From Kocuria carniphila (GTDB lineage: Bacteria; Actinomycetota; Actinomycetes; Actinomycetales; Micrococcaceae): a stretch of 42,002 bases of DNA. Under the pieces are notes generated by a model. The model was not told the DNA's origin, searched no databases, and saw nothing but the letters and a program-made list of their open reading frames with translations. The first letter of the stretch is position 1. Every line of letters starts with the position of its first letter. The stretch covers positions 1 to 42,002 of the forward strand of contig NZ_NOIT01000022.1 of assembly GCF_004136555.1 (NCBI RefSeq). The letters run 5' to 3'. Made by a program: the position numbers and the translations under genes. Shown piece after piece: positions 1 through 10,300 of this stretch.

Positions 1-1146
1 TGGCCAGTGGTCAAGCTCGGCGACGCCGCCTATGCCCTGTATCTCGTGCACTGGCCGTTGCTGATCACCTATCTGGTGATCCGAGACCGACCGATGGCGG
101 GGTGGCGCTCAGGAATCGTGCTGGTCGTGCTCTCCGTGGTGCTGGCCATCATCATTACCCACAAGGTGGAGAACCCCATCAGGCGGTGGCAGTGGCCCGA
201 ACTCAGTCAGCGGCGATCGGGGGCGGTCATCGCCGTGTGTGTAGCGACGGTCGTGGTGCCAACGGTCCTCTGGATGCAGACCGAATCGGTTCGTGCGCAA
301 CGACTCGTGGACAATGCCTATCGGAACAACCCCGGGGCCGTGGCGTTGGAACCGGGATTCAACTTCCGGGGCGACCCTGGCGCCCCCGCGTTACCGCTTC
401 CGGAAGACCTGCCGGCCAATGATGCGTGGATCGGTGAAAGTTGCCCGGGTGACATTGCGCTCGATCCGGCCTACGCAAACGCATGTCACGAGTTCGTGCC
501 GAACGACTCCCCGGACAAGACCGTGCTGCTGGTAGGCAACAGCCACACGCAGCACTGGTTACCCGCGTTGGAGCCGATGGCCGAGACGAACAACTGGCGA
601 GTGATCATTTACAGCCAATTGGGTTGTTTCTACACCGTGGCAGAAGAACAACCTGCCGAGTCGTGCAAGGGCTGGCTGAACGGTGCGGACCAAGCGGTGG
701 ACGTGATCGACCCCGATCTCATGTTCGTCCAGGGGACCTTTACGAGCGTCAATGGCGAACAGTCGAAGCCCGGGTTCGAACAGCGGATGCGTGAGTTGGA
801 CGCACTGGGTATTCCCGTGGTGGGGATCCGTGATGTTCCCCGCTTCCCGGGGCCTTTGGCCAACTGCGCCATCGACAAGGGCACGGATCACCCTGATTGC
901 TACCGGGGCCACGCCATGCTGGGCACTCCGGATCCCCAGAGGGCACTGGCCGCGGAACTGCCCCACTTCGAGTCCATGGACATGACGGACTTGGTCTGTC
1001 CGGACCAGCAGTGTCGCCCCACGGTGGGAAACGTCTACGTCTACTTCGATGACGACCACCTCAGCGAGATGTATGCCCACACGCTCGCCCCGGAGTTCAC
1101 GCGGCGGGCTGAGCAGGCGCTCTCCGCCGCAGGCGTCCAGTTGTGA
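1..1146 (+). CDS. OafA/YrhL-type membrane O-acyltransferase with C-terminal SGNH domain (5' truncated)
   Basis: The reading frame is open to the first base, so the N-terminus lies outside the window. The first visible residues, GDAAYALYLVHWPLL, match the last part of an acyltransferase-3 membrane domain. Two hydrophobic segments follow (about residues 35-55 and 70-90). After them comes an extracytoplasmic SGNH/GDSL-like domain with block I as VGNSH (near base 530) and a C-terminal DDDHLS block (near base 1050) that supplies the usual Asp/His pair. Such proteins move acyl groups, usually acetyl, onto cell-wall or exported polysaccharides at the membrane. Block I has Asn in place of the common Asp before the Ser, a frequent variant. 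The family call is solid; the substrate is unknown. Confidence 0.85.
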   Translation, partial: WPVVKLGDAAYALYLVHWPLLITYLVIRDRPMAGWRSGIVLVVLSVVLAIIITHKVENPIRRWQWPELSQRRSGAVIAVCVATVVVPTVLWMQTESVRAQRLVDNAYRNNPGAVALEPGFNFRGDPGAPALPLPEDLPANDAWIGESCPGDIALDPAYANACHEFVPNDSPDKTVLLVGNSHTQHWLPALEPMAETNNWRVIIYSQLGCFYTVAEEQPAESCKGWLNGADQAVDVIDPDLMFVQGTFTSVNGEQSKPGFEQRMRELDALGIPVVGIRDVPRFPGPLANCAIDKGTDHPDCYRGHAMLGTPDPQRALAAELPHFESMDMTDLVCPDQQCRPTVGNVYVYFDDDHLSEMYAHTLAPEFTRRAEQALSAAGVQL

Positions 1147-1192
1147 TGATCGGCGCACGGTCGCGGGTGGGGAGAGTGTCTGAGCATGACCG

Positions 1193-1198
1193 TAGAAT
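1193..1198 (+). promoter_or_regulatory. -10 box of guaB promoter
   Basis: TAGAAT matches five of six bases of the sigma-70 -10 consensus and lies 33 bases before the guaB start. No clear -35 hexamer is visible at 16-18 bases upstream. A Shine-Dalgarno-like AAAGGGAGC follows at about 1219-1227. Confidence 0.45.
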
Positions 1199-1219
1199 GA
1201 AACGGAAACTACTTGGTGA

Positions 1220-2755
<1,536 letters not shown>

Positions 2756-2804
2756 TTCACCCCTCCCGCTACTCGCGCACGGTTGCGCGGGGAAAGGATT
2801 ACCC

Positions 2805-3926
2805 GTGAGCTACGACATTGAGCTGGGCCGCTCCAAGCGGGTCCGCCGCACGTTCAACCTGGACGAGATCGCCCTGGTCCCGTCGCGGCGTACCCGCGAT
2901 CCGCAGGACGTGAGCACGCACTGGCAGATCGACGCCTACAAGTTCGACATCCCCGTGGTGGGCGCGCCCATGGACTCGGTCATGTCTCCGGCAACAGCCA
3001 TTGCCCTGGGTCAGGCCGGTGGCCTGGGCGTGCTGGACCTGGAGGGTCTGTGGACTCGGTACGAGGATCCGCAGCCGGTGTTGGACGAGATCGCGGACTT
3101 GTCCACGGACAACGTGCCCGAGGCCACGCGCCGGATGCAGGAGCTCTACAGCGCTCCCATCCAGCCCGAGCTGATCAAGGCCCGCCTCGCCGAGATCCGC
3201 GAGGCCGGCGTGATCGTGTCCGGTTCGTTGTCGCCGCAGCGCGTGGTCGAGCACTACAAGACCGTGCTCGAGGCGGGCGTGGACCTGTTCGTCATCCGCG
3301 GCACCACGGTGTCCGCCGAGCACGTCTCGCAGAACCAGGAGCCCCTGGACCTCAAGAAGTTCATCTACGACCTGGACGTCCCGGTCATCGTGGGTGGCGC
3401 GGCCGGTTACACACCGGCGCTGCACCTCATGCGCACCGGTGCCGCGGGCGTGCTGGTGGGCTTCGGCGGCGGCGCTTCGCTGCGCACCGAGTCGATCCTG
3501 GGCATCCACGCGGCGATGGCCACGGCCATTTCCGACGTAGCCGCGGCACGTCGCGACTACCTGGATGAGTCCGGTGGCCGGTACGTTCACGTGATCGCCG
3601 ACGGCGGTCTGGGCACCTCGGGTGACATCGTCAAGGCGATCGCCATGGGCGCGGATGCCGTCATGCTCGGTACCGTGCTCGCGCGCGCCGAGGAGGCGCC
3701 CGGGCAGGGTTGGCTGTGGGGCGCGGAGTCCCACCACCAGCATTCACCGCGCGGGGAACGCACCAGCGTAGGCACCGTGGGTTCCTTGGAAGAGGTGTTG
3801 AACGGTCCCGCACGTCACGTGGACGGATCCTCGAACATCATCGGTGCGCTGCGTCGAGCCATGGCCACGACCGGGTACTCGGACCTCAAGGAGTTCCAGC
3901 GGGCCGAGGTCGTGATCCGCGGCTGA
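2805..3926 (+). CDS. guaB3: GuaB3 family IMP dehydrogenase-like protein
   Basis: This 373-residue IMPDH/GMP-reductase-like barrel has no CBS domains and matches the actinobacterial GuaB3 group found beside guaB. It begins with the family pattern around SKRVRRTFNLDEIALVPS and carries PVVGAPMDSV and, near residue 265, IADGGLGTSGD. The region that would hold the catalytic Cys loop of true IMPDH is not conserved here: the equivalent phosphate-loop segment reads GAAGVLVGFGGGA without Cys. Classical IMPDH activity is therefore doubtful, and GuaB3 function is generally unresolved. The GTG start at 2805 has AAAGGA upstream. It is co-directional with guaB and probably co-transcribed. Confidence 0.9.
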   Translation: MSYDIELGRSKRVRRTFNLDEIALVPSRRTRDPQDVSTHWQIDAYKFDIPVVGAPMDSVMSPATAIALGQAGGLGVLDLEGLWTRYEDPQPVLDEIADLSTDNVPEATRRMQELYSAPIQPELIKARLAEIREAGVIVSGSLSPQRVVEHYKTVLEAGVDLFVIRGTTVSAEHVSQNQEPLDLKKFIYDLDVPVIVGGAAGYTPALHLMRTGAAGVLVGFGGGASLRTESILGIHAAMATAISDVAAARRDYLDESGGRYVHVIADGGLGTSGDIVKAIAMGADAVMLGTVLARAEEAPGQGWLWGAESHHQHSPRGERTSVGTVGSLEEVLNGPARHVDGSSNIIGALRRAMATTGYSDLKEFQRAEVVIRG

Positions 3927-3945
3927 CCACCGTCGGTCGAGTCAG

Positions 3946-4011
3946 AGTGGGCCGTCCTGCGTGTCGACCGATCCCCGCGGGGGATTTGGGAAACGCACAG
4001 GGCGGCCCACT
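3946..4011 (+). terminator. Hairpin between guaB3 and SURF1
   Basis: A 14-base arm at 3946-3959 pairs with 3998-4011, with one G-T wobble. A smaller perfect hairpin (ATCCCC/GGGGAT, 3971-3985) is nested in the loop. There is no T-tract, as in many actinobacterial stem-only terminators. It ends just before the SURF1 start, so it could also act on read-through into that gene. Confidence 0.5.
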
Positions 4012-4016
4012 ACTCT
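4011..4016 (+). promoter_or_regulatory. Possible -10 box of SURF1 gene, leaderless arrangement
   Basis: TACTCT fits the TANNNT actinobacterial -10 pattern. Six bases separate it from a GTG at 4023, the second of two tandem in-frame GTG codons, so transcription could begin at that codon. No -35 is evident. Confidence 0.35.
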
Positions 4017-4019
4017 TGT

Positions 4020-5006
4020 GTGGTGCTCAAGATCGCTCTCAGCCCCCGGTCGCTCGCCTTTCTGACGGTGAGCTTGATCATTGCGGCACTCTTCGTGATC
4101 TTGAGCATGTGGCAGCTGAGCAGTTCCGATCAGGCCGCCACCGTTGCCGATCCGGACAAGGATCGTGTGAAGCCCCTGTCTGAAGTGATTCAACCCGGCG
4201 AGGTGGCCACCGCAACCACTGCCGATCACACCGTGGAGATCACCGGTAGGTACGTTCCCGATTCAACCGTGGTGATCCCCGGCCGCCTCTACGACGGCGC
4301 GGAGGGCTACTGGGTGGTCTCGGAACTCGTGATTCGTGACTCCGAAGAGTCGTGGGATGCCGCCAACGGTCCCATGTCCATGGCCGTGGCGCGCGGCTGG
4401 GTGGAATCCGCGGATCAGGTGCCCGCGGCGCCGTCGGACGCCGTGACCGTTGCGGGCCGTTTCCTGCCGCCCGAGGCGCCCCTGGGCGACCGCGAGCTTC
4501 CCGAGAAGGAACTGGCCTCACTGTCTCCCGCGCAGCTGACCAACGTGTGGAACGCCCCGTTGTACTCCGGGTACGTGGCGGCCGCCGCCGAGGTACCCGC
4601 GGGCGAGGAGCTGCCCGTGACCGAGCAGGGTGCCCTGGCAGAAAACGCGAGCGTGATGAGCGCTGAGCTGCGTGATCTGGACATCGATCAGCAGCCCACC
4701 GATACGTCCCTGAACATGCTGAATCTGTTCTACGCCCTGGAATGGATCGTGTTCGCGGGCTTCGCGGTGTTCCTGTGGTGGCGCTTCGTCCGCGACGAGT
4801 ACCTGCGCCGTCAGGATCCTCAGAAGTACTTCTACCTGGAGGGGGACTACTTCTGGGATGAGGACGCCCAGTCCTTCTATTACTGGGACGAGCGCGATCA
4901 GTGCTACTACTACTTTGACGACCAACCGGCGGCGACCTCCTCATCCAATGGAGCCTCGACGCGCGAGAACCGCACCCACCCCGAGCACGGAGCCACGCAT
5001 GAGTGA
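4020..5006 (+). CDS. SURF1 family cytochrome c oxidase assembly protein with aromatic/acidic tail
   Basis: SURF1 proteins help assemble aa3-type cytochrome c oxidase, probably by handling heme a. The layout fits: an N-terminal membrane helix (about residues 12-31), a large outer loop with VEITGRYVPD, a GYWVV segment and the MAVARGWV block, then a second helix at about 238-260. The start is either GTG 4020 or the adjacent GTG 4023. The C-terminus is unusual. Residues 269-301 contain 14 aromatic residues mixed with Asp/Glu in loosely repeated 8-9 residue units (for example YFWDED, FYYWDE, CYYYFDD), followed by a Ser/Glu/His-rich end. The stop overlaps the start of the next gene by eight bases, so the two are translationally coupled. 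Confidence 0.88.
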   Translation: MVLKIALSPRSLAFLTVSLIIAALFVILSMWQLSSSDQAATVADPDKDRVKPLSEVIQPGEVATATTADHTVEITGRYVPDSTVVIPGRLYDGAEGYWVVSELVIRDSEESWDAANGPMSMAVARGWVESADQVPAAPSDAVTVAGRFLPPEAPLGDRELPEKELASLSPAQLTNVWNAPLYSGYVAAAAEVPAGEELPVTEQGALAENASVMSAELRDLDIDQQPTDTSLNMLNLFYALEWIVFAGFAVFLWWRFVRDEYLRRQDPQKYFYLEGDYFWDEDAQSFYYWDERDQCYYYFDDQPAATSSSNGASTRENRTHPEHGATHE

Positions 5007-5592
5007 ACCCACCCCTGATCCCCAGCACAACCCCAAGCCGGTTCGTCGCACGGACGGCGTGCGCGTGAACACTCCCGCGGACGCCACTCCGGAGCGCGCC
5101 ACCGTGCCCGAGAACGTCAAGGCGCGTGCGGCGGCACTGCAGCCGCGACGTCGATTCGGCGGCACCGAGGCTCAGATCCGTGGTGCCCTGACGTTCTACA
5201 AGATCTGCGCCTGGGTTTCCGGTACGTTCCTGCTTTTGCTCGTGGCCGAGATGATCACCCGCTACGGCCTGGGCTACGACCTGATCGCAGGCGGCACCGA
5301 CAAGATCACCGGTGAGACCGTGGCGCTGGGCTGGCAGAACCTGGAACTGGAGAACCTGGCCGGGGGAGTGAACATCTCTACGTGGATCCTGATCATCCAC
5401 GGCTGGTTCTACGTGGTGTACTTGGCGGCGTGTTTCCGCATCTGGTCGCTCATGCGTTGGCCGTTCCCGCAGCTGATTGTGATGGCTCTGGGCGGTGTAG
5501 TGCCGTTCCTGTCCTTCATCGTGGAGCGCAAGATCCACCGTTCCACCGAGGTGGAGCTGGCCTCGAACCCCAAGGCCGCCAAGCGATACTGA
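4999..5592 (+). CDS. DUF3817 family membrane protein
   Basis: This 197-residue protein starts at ATG 4999, inside the end of the SURF1 gene (overlap ATGAGTGA). The first 65 residues are polar and Pro/Arg-rich. The remainder has three or four hydrophobic segments, including KICAWVSGTFLLLLVAEM and STWILIIHGWFYVVYLAACF, typical of DUF3817. The family is commonly found beside SURF1 and guaA in actinobacteria. No biochemical role is established; position suggests a link to respiratory-chain biogenesis, but this is inference. An upstream in-frame ATG exists but lies deep inside SURF1 and has no ribosome-site support. Confidence 0.85.
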   Translation: MSEPTPDPQHNPKPVRRTDGVRVNTPADATPERATVPENVKARAAALQPRRRFGGTEAQIRGALTFYKICAWVSGTFLLLLVAEMITRYGLGYDLIAGGTDKITGETVALGWQNLELENLAGGVNISTWILIIHGWFYVVYLAACFRIWSLMRWPFPQLIVMALGGVVPFLSFIVERKIHRSTEVELASNPKAAKRY

Positions 5593-5620
5593 GCGTGGGA
5601 TAAAGCGCGCGCTGGTGTTC

Positions 5621-5626
5621 TAGACT
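5621..5626 (+). promoter_or_regulatory. -10 box of guaA, leaderless arrangement
   Basis: TAGACT lies seven bases before the guaA GTG (5634), so the expected transcription start falls at or next to the start codon. No Shine-Dalgarno sequence is present. This supports a leaderless mRNA. Confidence 0.5.
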
Positions 5627-5633
5627 TGAGCCC

Positions 5634-7232
5634 GTGACTGAAACCCCTGACAACCTCACCGAACTCGAGGACCGCCCGGTTCTTGTGGTCGATTACGGCG
5701 CGCAGTACGCGCAGCTGATCGCCCGCAGGGTCCGCGAAGCGAACGTCTACTCGGAAATCGTTCCGCACACCTGGTCCACCGAAAAAATTCTGCAGCGCAA
5801 TCCGGCGGCCATCATCCTGTCGGGTGGCCCGTCCTCCGTGTACGCACCCGGCGCACCGCAGCGTGACTCCGAGCTGTTCGAGGCCGGCGTGCCCGTGCTG
5901 GGCATTTGCTACGGCTTCCAGGTCATGGCCAGCGCACTGGGTGGCTCGGTGGAACGCACCGGAGCCCGCGAATACGGTGCCACCGTGGCCACCGCGTCCC
6001 AGGAGGTCACGGGAACCCTGTTGGAGGGCTCCCCGGACGTGCAGACCGTGTGGATGAGCCACGGTGATTCCGTGACCGCTGCGCCGGAAGGTTTCACCAC
6101 CCTGGCTTCCAGTGACGGCGCCCCCGTGGCGGCCTTCGAGAATCCCGAACGCAAGCTCTACGGCGTGCAGTGGCACCCGGAGGTCAAGCACTCGGCCTAC
6201 GGCCAGCAGGTGCTCGAGAACTTCCTGTTCAACGGTGCCCAGATCAGTCCGTCATGGTCCACCGGCAACATCATTGACGAGCAGGTCGCCCTGATCCGCG
6301 CCCAGGTGGGCGACGGCAAGGCCCTGTGCGGCCTGTCCGGCGGCGTGGACTCGGCTGTGGCCGCGGCTCTCGTGCAGCGCGCCATCGGCGACCGCCTGAC
6401 CTGTGTGCTGGTCGATCACGGCCTGATGCGCCAGGACGAGGTGGAACAAGTCGAGAAGGATTACGTGGCCGCCACCGGTGTGAAGCTCCACGTGGCCCGC
6501 GAATCGGATCGCTTCCTCTCCGCACTGGCCGGCGTGAGCGATCCCGAGACCAAGCGCAAGACCATCGGCCGCGAGTTCATTCGCGCGTTCGAGGCCGCGG
6601 AGGAACAGGTGCTGCGCGCCGAGGCCGCTGACGGTAAGCCCGTCCAGTTCCTGGTCCAGGGCACCCTGTACCCGGACGTCGTGGAATCCGGCGGCGGTGA
6701 AGGTGCAGCCAACATCAAGAGCCACCACAACGTGGGCGGGCTGCCGGAAGACCTACAGTTCGAGTTGGTCGAGCCGCTGCGCCAGCTGTTCAAGGACGAG
6801 GTCCGCGCGGTGGGTCGCGAACTGGGTCTGCCGGAGAACATCGTGGGCCGCCAGCCCTTCCCCGGCCCCGGCCTGGGTATCCGCATCATCGGTGAGGTCA
6901 CCGAGGAGCGACTGGACATCCTGCGCCGCGCGGATGCCATTGCCCGCGAGGAGCTGACCCGCGCCGGCCTGGACGACGACGTGTGGCAGATGCCCGTGGT
7001 CCTGCTCGCGGACGTCCGCTCGGTGGGCGTGCAGGGAGACGGCCGCACCTACGGTCACCCCATTGTGCTGCGCCCCGTCAGCAGCGAGGATGCCATGACC
7101 GCGGACTGGTCACGATTGCCCTCGGAGTTGCTGGCCAAGATTTCCAACCGCATCACCAACGAGGTCGAGGAAATCAACCGCGTGGTCCTGGACGTCACGT
7201 CCAAGCCGCCCGGAACCATCGAGTGGGAGTAA
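5634..7232 (+). CDS. guaA: GMP synthase (glutamine-hydrolysing)
   Basis: It converts XMP to GMP using ATP and glutamine and completes the pathway begun by guaB. The 532-residue protein has an N-terminal class I glutamine amidotransferase (nucleophile Cys92 in GICYGFQ; His/Glu in GVQWHPEV near residue 182). This is followed by the PP-loop ATP pyrophosphatase (SGGVDS at 235-240) and the C-terminal dimerisation domain with [11 protein letters not shown] and the ending KPPGTIEWE. All catalytic motifs are intact. The GTG start has no ribosome site but sits right behind a -10 box, suggesting leaderless expression separate from the upstream genes. Confidence 0.98.
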   Translation: MTETPDNLTELEDRPVLVVDYGAQYAQLIARRVREANVYSEIVPHTWSTEKILQRNPAAIILSGGPSSVYAPGAPQRDSELFEAGVPVLGICYGFQVMASALGGSVERTGAREYGATVATASQEVTGTLLEGSPDVQTVWMSHGDSVTAAPEGFTTLASSDGAPVAAFENPERKLYGVQWHPEVKHSAYGQQVLENFLFNGAQISPSWSTGNIIDEQVALIRAQVGDGKALCGLSGGVDSAVAAALVQRAIGDRLTCVLVDHGLMRQDEVEQVEKDYVAATGVKLHVARESDRFLSALAGVSDPETKRKTIGREFIRAFEAAEEQVLRAEAADGKPVQFLVQGTLYPDVVESGGGEGAANIKSHHNVGGLPEDLQFELVEPLRQLFKDEVRAVGRELGLPENIVGRQPFPGPGLGIRIIGEVTEERLDILRRADAIAREELTRAGLDDDVWQMPVVLLADVRSVGVQGDGRTYGHPIVLRPVSSEDAMTADWSRLPSELLAKISNRITNEVEEINRVVLDVTSKPPGTIEWE

Positions 7233-7265
7233 TCCCACACTCGTTGTGATCGAACATCAGTGCCG

Positions 7266-7311
7266 GTGCGTCGGCCGCGTCACCCGGGAGCGGGTGACGC
7301 GGTCGGCGCAC
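7266..7311 (+). terminator. 20-bp stem hairpin after guaA
   Basis: Arms 7266-7285 and 7292-7311 pair over all 20 positions (two G-T wobbles) around a six-base loop, with a GC-rich stem. There is no T-tract. It lies 33 bases past the guaA stop and 17 bases before the next gene's start, so it may end guaA transcription or shape the 5' leader of the following gene. Confidence 0.6.
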
Positions 7312-7328
7312 TCGTGAGTAGGAGACTC

Positions 7329-10300
7329 ATGTCTGCAGACGCGCCCCAAGAACGCCCCGAGAACACCACCGAGACCGGGACCGATTCCAGGGTGTCCTTG
7401 CGTGCCTGGACCCAGCAAATGGATGCCTATACCGGTCCGGACACACTGCTGGAATTCAACCGCGTGGATAACGTGTGCATCGACCTGGCGGAAGCCAATT
7501 CCTCGGGACAGGCGCAGTTGTTGATGGGCCGTCCCACCAGACTGTCCACGATGATTCATCATCAGGACCCCGCCTACGAACGTGCTGCCCGCTCCGCACG
7601 TGCGCTGCGTACCAAGATCCATGAACTCTCGGTCATGCACGGACTGGACGCCGCGTATTTAGCGGCCGGAACGGCGTCGTGGTTGACCAACCCGGCCGTG
7701 GACGGGCAGCGGCGATTCATCGCACCGGTGCTGCTGGCACCGGTGACCGTGAAGCTACGACCGGACGGTAAGGATTTCGAACTGCAGATTGTGGCTCCGG
7801 CGCGGTTGAACCCGGCCCTGGTGCGCCGGTTGCGCGAGGATTACGACGTGGAGCTGGCCACGGGGGAGATGTCTCGCCTGGCGTACGGCACCCGCCGTCT
7901 GGATCCCGCGCCCGTGCTCGAGACCCTGCGGCAGCTGGCCGTGGACGTCCCGGGCATGCACGTGGATCACCAGCTGCTCGTGTCGACCTTCGCGGACCTG
8001 CACGAACGTCCCGCGGACGAGAACGTCGAGGCGCGCACCGCGTTCGTGCGTGACTTGGCGCGGCTGAAGAACCACGAAGTGGGCAAACTCCCGGTCGTCT
8101 CTCCCGTCGAGAACCGCGCCGAGCCTCTCGACCACCGCGATCCCGCGCAGGAACTGTCCCTGACCGATCTGGACCGCAGCCAGCAGGAGGTCGTGGACCT
8201 GGCCGAACAAGGCGAGAGCTTTGTGGTCAGCACACCGGTGGGCACTCCTGCCATCGACACCGTGGTGGCCACCGTGGGCTCACTCGTGTACCGCAACAAG
8301 AGTGTCCTGGTGCTGGGCGAGTCCCGCACCACGCTCTCCGCCTTCACCCGCGCCTGGAGCCGTTTGGGTCTGGAGTCGCTCGTGCTGCCGCTGGGCTCGC
8401 ACCTCAACGACGATGACATCGCCGAGCGACTCGTGAACGCCATCGCCCGCAACGAGCGCACTGAAGAACCGGATCTCGAGCAGCTCCACAACACACTGCG
8501 AGTTACGCGGGGTCAGCTGCGTGTTCACGAAGAATCGCTGCATGCCGTGCGCCCGCGCTGGCAGGCCTCGCCCTATCAGGCGATGCAGGCCCTAGCGGAG
8601 CTGACGGCCCGCGAACCCGGCCCGCAGACGGCCGTGCGGTTCCGCCGATCGGTGCTCGACGCCGTGTCCCACCGTGCCGAGGTCGAGAAGCAACTGGAAC
8701 GCGCCGCCCGATTGGGGGCCTTCGACGCCGAGACCCTCGCCGGGCCGTGGAACGGTGCTCGCTTGGTCAATGACGACGAGGCCCGCGAAGCCCACCAACT
8801 GGCCAAGTCCCTGCTGCTCGAACTGACCACCCTGAAGACCGGGATCCGCAGTGTCCTGGCAGTGTCCGGGCTGCGCCCCGGAAGCACCATCCAGGAGTGG
8901 GCGCAACAGCTGTCGCTGGTCATCGAGGTCGGCGACTCCCTCAAGCACTTCACCCCGGACATCTACGACCGACCGGTCACCGACCTGATTGCCGCGACCG
9001 CGTCATCGGGCTGGCGCCGGGATCACGGAATCGAGATGACCGGGCTGCAACGCTCACGATTGCGCAAGGCCGCCAAGGAGTACATGCGCCCGGGTGCTCA
9101 CATCTCGGACCTGCACGCGGCGTTGGTCAAGGTGCAGTCCGAGCGGGACCGCTGGCGCACATGGGCCACGTCCCTCGAGCAACCGGCCGTGTCCGATCGC
9201 GCTCGCGAGGTCCGGGACATCCAGCGTCGATTCAGTGAGGACCTCGAGGGACTCGCGATTGCCCTGGAAGGTTCACCCACCGCCGCCACACTGGAATCAG
9301 CGGACGTCGAGCAGCTGGAAACCACTCTCGACGATCTGATCAACGACGAGGCCCACCTGGCCACGCTGCCCGAACGCACCATGCTCTTGGACGACCTGCG
9401 TTCGCGCGGGTTGGGGGAGTTCCTGCAGGACATGCAGGACCGTCGCGTGCCCGCCCACGAGGTCCGGGGTGAGCTGGAACTGGCCTGGTGGCAATCCGTG
9501 CTCGAGGCCATGATCAGCGGCGACGACTTCGTGGCTATGCCCCACGGCAACGAACTGCGACGCACCGAATCCATTTTCCGGCGCGCCGATTCCGCACACG
9601 TGGCCTCGGCTCCCGGCCGTTTGATGCACGAACTCGCCATGCGCTGGAGGCACAGCATCCGACGCAGTCCCGTGGCCGCTCGGAACTTGCGGGACATGCT
9701 GCGCTCGGGGCGGGTGCGCCCGGACCAGTTGAGTGCGGAGGAAGGGCTCATCAAGCAGTTGGTGCCGGTGTGGACCGCGAGCCCGCTCGTGCTCTCGGCA
9801 ACGCTGGTCGAGGACCAGCACATCGACACCGTGGTCATCCTGGACGCCGAATCCACGCCTCTCGCCGCGACCCTGCCGGCTCTGGTGCGTGCGGACCAGG
9901 TCATCGCCTTCGGCGATGCCCACGCCGGTAATCCCCACCCCTTCACGGTGGCACCGCAACAGAATTCCGGGGACGTCCCACAGCCGGTGGCCGAGCTCGA
10001 ATCGGCCTTCGACGCGCTCAGCCGCGTGGTCGACCAGCGCGGTCTCACCTCGGTGCGTCGGGCCATGGACCCGCGCCTGTTCAACTACCTCAACTCCGCG
10101 TTCTACGACGGCGCTCTCGCTCGCCTCCCGCACGCATCCGAGCTGGTCAGCCCCACCTCGGGGATGTCCGCGGAGTACGTCGAGGACGGCGTGGGTGTCC
10201 TGACCGCCGGTACGGAAGGTGTGCAGGCGCCGTCGGCGGAGGTGCAGCGCACGGTGGATCTCGTGTTCGCCCACGCGATGCGTCACCCCGAGCGCTCGCT

